64,000 nt of DNA from Lachnospiraceae bacterium. Its GTDB lineage: Bacteria > Bacillota > Clostridia > Lachnospirales > Lachnospiraceae. Each line of letters starts with the position of its first letter. Positions within the stretch are counted from its first letter, which is position 1. The stretch is from assembly GCA_014804795.1 (NCBI GenBank), contig JAAUZC010000044.1, positions 1-64,000 on the forward strand. The letters run 5' to 3'. A program made the translations under genes and the position numbers. Shown in pieces: positions 61,601 through 64,000 of the stretch. The notes below the pieces were generated by a model that made no database searches, was not told the DNA's origin, and was given only the letters and a program-made list of their open reading frames with translations.

Positions 61601-62165
61601 GATTTTCTTCTGTCAGATCAAAGATATCCACGATGCCGCCGCGGATGGAAAACTGCCCGGGCACTTCCACCTGATACGTTTTCTCATATCCAAGCTTTAC
61701 CAGTTTTTTTGCCAGTTCTTTTTCCTGTATCTGCCCGGCAGTGCTGATATGCACGATATCTTTCTTCACCTGCTCAAGCGGAATCTGAGGCTCCATCAGA
61801 CAGTCAAGCGTGGTCACGATCGTCATCGGAACACCCTCAAGCATCCGCCTGAGTACTTTCCATCTCTCTATCACAAGCTGATTGCCATGAATATCCGCCT
61901 GAAAAAAGATCAAATCTTTCGCCGGATACATACAGACATTTCTATCGTAGAACTTATAGTCCTCGTAAATTTCCCTCATGCGCTGATCGCTGTAAGTGAT
62001 GACCAGCTTATACCGGAACCCCTCGCCGAGCCCGAATATCATATGCAGTTTTTGGGAATCCACACAGCCGGAAAGCCCCAGGCAGACAGGCTCTTTCTTT
62101 TTTAATTTTTTCTGTATTTCCTCAAACTCGCCCAACTCCCGCAGAGGCGCTCTCAATGCTTCCAT
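58635..62165 (-). CDS. mfd: Transcription-repair coupling factor
   Basis: Removes stalled RNA polymerase at DNA lesions and recruits UvrA. It is 1176 aa. The N-terminal UvrB-like module (about 1-350) is followed by an RNA polymerase interaction domain (about 490-560; DFVVHENHGMGIYRG), a RecG-like translocase (Walker A CGDVGYGKTEIA, DEEQRFG, TATPIPRTLHM, and QLRGRVGRSNRNAYA), and a C-terminal TRCF domain. GGAG lies 7 bases before the ATG at 62165, which is within the 3' end of pth. Confidence 0.96.
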   Translation of the reverse strand: MEALRAPLRELGEFEEIQKKLKKKEPVCLGLSGCVDSQKLHMIFGLGEGFRYKLVITYSDQRMREIYEDYKFYDRNVCMYPAKDLIFFQADIHGNQLVIERWKVLRRMLEGVPMTIVTTLDCLMEPQIPLEQVKKDIVHISTAGQIQEKELAKKLVKLGYEKTYQVEVPGQFSIRGGIVDIFDLTEENPYRIELWGEDVDSIRSFDVLSQRSIEKLSSVDIYPATEMILTKDQRARGMHLIGLEAKKQEEALRGQGKIEEAARLHRQIGELREEVLELEAKVNLESYVRYFYDELGSFLGSFDRKESCIFLDEPVRIGEHAEAVELEFRESMSHRLEKGYLLPGQMTLLYGRAETAARMSGYPVVTIASLDMKNPFMKPDKKYDFSAKSVSSYNNSFEMLVKDLRRYKKNGYRVLLLSGSRTRAKRLAEDLGVYGLTAFYTENPEREIQPGEIMTFYGRVLKGFEYPLLKFVVISESDIFGAEKKKKKRTKKYEGQKIQNFADLKVGDFVVHENHGMGIYRGIEKVEMDHVVKDYMKIEYAGGGNLYVLATNLGVIQKYASADAKKPKLNKLGTQEWNKTRTKTKMAVEEVAQDLVELYAARQSQSGYQFGADTTWQQEFEELFPFEETEDQLAAIAAAKADMESRKIMDRLICGDVGYGKTEIAIRTAFKAVQENKQVAFLVPTTILAQQHYNTFVQRMKDYPVQIALLSRFRSAAEQKKTIQDLKKGMVDIVIGTHRMLSADVGFQDLGLLIIDEEQRFGVSHKEKIKKLRESVDVLTLTATPIPRTLHMSLIGIRDMSVLEEAPGDRMPVQTFVCEYNEEMVREAIVREISRDGQVYYLYNRVNNIADVAAAVQALVPEAEVAFAHGQMKESELERIMFDFINGEIDVLISTTIIETGLDIPNANTIIIHDSDNMGLSQLYQLRGRVGRSNRNAYAFLMYRRDKVLREVAEKRLSAIREFTDLGSGFKIAMRDLEIRGAGNLLGKKQHGHMAAVGYDLYCKMLNEAVRSLKGEEAQESFNTAVELDVDAYIPPSYIMNEYQKLDIYKRVAGIETQAECEDMKEELLDRFGEIPKSVNNLLRVAMIRMQAHKLYITEVKGKNEILKFTMKQDAKIKVEGIGDLITNSVTGLCFSSKGTPYFDVRYRKGGMVERDEENLLVLTENVLNEMEEYLL

Positions 62166-62787
62166 GTTTCTCTCCGTCGCTTTCTGATATCCTGTTGCTT
62201 CCTTCTGTTTTCTTTTTCGCCTTTTTCCTGTTGAACAGGTTCATGGCTTTATCAGCTCCGTCCGTCACCATAACCTCCACCGCTTTCACTGCTTCCGCAA
62301 CACCCTCATCCACAAGTTTCCGCTCCTCTTTGGAAAAGTGCCCCAGTACATAATCCACCAGATCCCACTCTTTCGGCTTTTCTCCCACTCCCATACGGAT
62401 CCGTTTAAAATTCTCCGTCCCGAGATGCGCAATAATGTTCTTTAACCCATTATGCCCCCCGGCACTCCCCTTCTTCCGGATTCTGATTGACCCAACCTCC
62501 AGCGAAATGTCATCCGAAATAACGATCAGTTCCTCCTCCGCGTCTATCTTGTAATAGTCTGTGATCTCCCGGACGCTCTCACCGCTTAAATTCATATAAG
62601 TCTGAGGTTTTACAAGAATTACTCTCTGCCCCTCAATCACGCCTTTTCCAAATAACGCCTTATATCCTTTCTCCCGCACTGCTATACTATATTTCTCCGC
62701 CAGTGCATCTATCACATCAAAGCCGACATTATGCCTTGTATTTTCGTACTTTTTTTCCGGATTCCCCAGACCAACGATGCAGTACAT
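62122..62787 (-). CDS. pth: Peptidyl-tRNA hydrolase
   Basis: Recycles peptidyl-tRNA. It is 221 aa, longer than the usual 185-195. The core has VGLGNPEKKYENTRHNVGFDVID with the catalytic His, KPQTYMNLSGESV, and GSAGGHNGLKNIIAHLGTENFKRIRMGVG. The extra C-terminal 35 residues are Lys/Ser/Gly-rich, and the last 15 overlap mfd in another frame by 44 bases. The ATG at 62787 follows GGAGAGGG. Coupled translation with mfd is likely. Confidence 0.94.
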   Translation of the reverse strand: MYCIVGLGNPEKKYENTRHNVGFDVIDALAEKYSIAVREKGYKALFGKGVIEGQRVILVKPQTYMNLSGESVREITDYYKIDAEEELIVISDDISLEVGSIRIRKKGSAGGHNGLKNIIAHLGTENFKRIRMGVGEKPKEWDLVDYVLGHFSKEERKLVDEGVAEAVKAVEVMVTDGADKAMNLFNRKKAKKKTEGSNRISESDGEKHGSIESASAGVGRV

Positions 62788-62978
62788 CTTTCCCTCTCCT
62801 CTTTCCCACTCACTTCTTTTCTTTTTCCAAAATCCGAACATTCTGTACTCTTCTTTCCCCGTCAGATATTTTCAAATTTCCTCATTTTTATGAAGTCTTC
62901 CCCATTCTACCAAACTGCCTCTTATTTCACAAGTAAATTCTTCTGTAACCGGTTCTGCCGGCACGAAATCGTCCTGCA

Positions 62979-63010
62979 GCCCCGTCGGTGAAATATTTCT
63001 CCGGTGGGGC
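62979..63010. repeat. 32-base inverted repeat downstream of spoVG
   Basis: GCCCCGTCGG and CCGGTGGGGC pair with two G-U positions, then GAAA and TTTC pair in the centre. There is no T-run on either strand. Role unknown. Confidence 0.45.
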
Positions 63011-63044
63011 CGCTTACCAACGAATTTCCCCGGCTCTCGAGCAT

Positions 63045-63072
63045 GCAAAAGAAGCCACAGTAATGCGGCTTC
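63045..63072 (-). terminator. Terminator of spoVG
   Basis: GAAGCC (63051-63056) and GGCTTC (63067-63072) form a stem, with further CA/TG pairs, followed by TTTTGC on the minus strand. About 50 bases after the spoVG stop. Confidence 0.65.
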
Positions 63073-63124
63073 CTTCTTCCAATTCATTTGTAGTGGATTT
63101 TTCTTATGTCATTTCTTCTTGGAT

Positions 63125-63409
63125 TTATTCTGTCATCTCTTCAAAGTCCGGCTCCAGCAGTGCTTTCTCATATCCGTCTAAAATAATGGATTGGATCTTT
63201 TCTCTTGTGTCCGAGTTTATGGGATGTGCAATATCTCTATATTCGCCGTCAGCTGATTTCTTGCTTGGCATAGCGATGAACAATCCCTTTTCGCCCTCGA
63301 TAATCTTGATGTCGTGAATCGCAAACTCGTTGTCCAGGGTAATGGAGACAATCGCTCTCATCCGCCCTTCTTTTGTGATTTTTCGTACTCTTACATCTGT
63401 TATCTGCAT
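63125..63409 (-). CDS. spoVG: Septation/sporulation regulator SpoVG
   Basis: 94 aa nucleic-acid-binding regulator, the family's usual length. The N-terminus [26 protein letters not shown] and the core [25 protein letters not shown] are near consensus. In Firmicutes it affects septation, capsule and competence genes and binds RNA and DNA. AAGGGG lies 9 bases before the ATG. A TGTGAC/GTCACA inverted repeat lies in its short upstream region. Confidence 0.96.
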   Translation of the reverse strand: MQITDVRVRKITKEGRMRAIVSITLDNEFAIHDIKIIEGEKGLFIAMPSKKSADGEYRDIAHPINSDTREKIQSIILDGYEKALLEPDFEEMTE

Positions 63410-63475
63410 AGCCTCGACCCCTTTTCTTATTTGTGACTTTCACCAAGGGCTTATGGTTTTGTCACAGGACCTTAT

Positions 63476-64000
63476 CTACATGACATATCTGTCGTTTCTT
63501 TCCACCACTATTTTTATTCCGTCTTCTCCTTTGTAGTATGAATTTGCTTTCATCGTGCCTCTGCTTTCCACGATGCAGTTCTCAATGTAAGTATTATCAC
63601 CGATATACACATCATTGAGAATAATGGAATTTTTGATACAACAGTTATTGCCAATGTATGCTTCTTTAAATACAATGGAGTTTTCCACCGTTCCATTGAC
63701 AATACAGCCGCTTGCTACCAGGCTGTTTTTAATTCTTGCCCCCACATTATATTTTGCGGGCGGCTGGTCATCCACTTTTGAGTAGATGTCCGGATATTCT
63801 CTGAAAAAATAATTTCTGATATCCGGTTTTAAGAAATCCATGTTTGTGTCGAAATAATCTTCAACGCTCGCGATATTCCGCCAGTAATCTTTGATCTTAT
63901 AGCCGTAAATATGCTTCATACCTTTATAGCGTATCAGAATGTCTCTTACAAAATCATAACGCTCTTCTTCAACACTCCGCTCAATCATTTCAATAAGCTG
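63476..64000 (-). CDS. glgD: Glucose-1-phosphate adenylyltransferase regulatory subunit GlgD (3' part)
   Basis: The frame stays open to the right edge, so the N-terminal nucleotidyltransferase domain is off-window. The 174 residues seen include YGYKIKDYWRNIASVEDYFDTNMDFL, the usual bridge in GlgC/GlgD, and a left-handed beta-helix (GCIVNGTVENSIVFKEAYIGNNCCIKNSII) that ends IKIVVERNDRYVM. GlgD-type is favoured over GlgC by this beta-helix sequence. Acts in ADP-glucose formation for glycogen. Confidence 0.82.
   Translation of the reverse strand, partial: QLIEMIERSVEEERYDFVRDILIRYKGMKHIYGYKIKDYWRNIASVEDYFDTNMDFLKPDIRNYFFREYPDIYSKVDDQPPAKYNVGARIKNSLVASGCIVNGTVENSIVFKEAYIGNNCCIKNSIILNDVYIGDNTYIENCIVESRGTMKANSYYKGEDGIKIVVERNDRYVM

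Larger units (their letters stand above)
62788..63124. other. 337-base region between pth and spoVG
   Basis: Contains a long inverted repeat (62979-63010) and the spoVG terminator (63045-63072). A 71-codon open frame crosses it, but its start lies in the spoVG terminator and it has no clear ribosome site. I see no convincing gene. Confidence 0.6.

Noticed and set aside
62872-63087. 71-codon minus-strand open frame between pth and spoVG
   Set aside because: Its first codons lie in the spoVG terminator, it lacks a ribosome site, and it crosses a long inverted repeat.
1-64000. CRISPR array, tRNA or rRNA genes, prophage
   Set aside because: No regularly spaced repeats, cloverleaf tRNA with CCA-type end, rRNA segments or phage structural genes were recognised on reading both strands.

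Overview
The window reads as a stretch of chromosome from a spore-forming Clostridia species, most likely Lachnospiraceae. Sporulation genes (spoIIID, spoVT, spoVG, a SpoIIQ-like gene and a SPOCS/LysM gene) sit beside glycogen genes (glgP, glgD), a high-molecular-weight rubredoxin, a type-2 isoleucyl-tRNA synthetase and many DUF proteins typical of that group. Genus and species cannot be fixed from the sequence alone. No rRNA, tRNA or CRISPR array was seen. Most genes are on the minus strand.

Left end (1-700): the 5' end of a group II intron runs off the left edge, just beyond two hairpins that follow spoIIID. Rhamnose region (690-13340): an ABC sugar importer (rhaT-P-Q-S), a YesN/YesM-type two-component system, the catabolic operon rhaB-rhaA-rhaM and an AraC-type regulator. 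Together they would import, anomerise, isomerise and phosphorylate L-rhamnose. The rhamnulose-1-phosphate aldolase is not in the window.

Middle (13360-32100): housekeeping and cell-wall genes. They include a DUF1846 protein, a HAD phosphatase, an NlpC/P60 hydrolase, asnS, a foldase-like lipoprotein, murI, a GntR regulator, ispE, a SPOCS/LysM protein, pyrC-pyrK-pyrD, plsC and ddl-murF. 32086-37400: accessory or sporulation genes of less certain role. These are a GH9-like lipoprotein without the catalytic segment, a metal-site-less M23 protein that resembles SpoIIQ and has a forespore-type promoter, an EF-hand-like protein, and an AAA/DUF4143 ATPase.

37479-50409: an aconitase-family hydratase, a GNAT, glgP, ileS, pncB, an alpha/beta hydrolase and an MFS symporter. 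50522-58582: spoVT, hrb, tdk and a nucleoside ABC importer (nupN-O-P-Q), which fits nucleoside salvage with the adjacent thymidine kinase, then a 33-codon small ORF and a Uma2 nuclease-fold protein. 58635-64000: pth-mfd (overlapping), spoVG and the 3' part of glgD.

The most unusual signals are non-coding. (a) The spoVT leader has a 16-bp inverted repeat that would bury the ribosome-binding site only in read-through mRNA, because one arm lies inside a sigma-G-like promoter. (b) A dispersed structured repeat occurs before ddl and before the 33-codon ORF, with two compensatory base-pair changes, and its terminal 13-mer recurs before asnS. (c) A roughly 150-nt multi-branched inverted-repeat structure lies between the EF-hand gene and the SpoIIQ-like gene.
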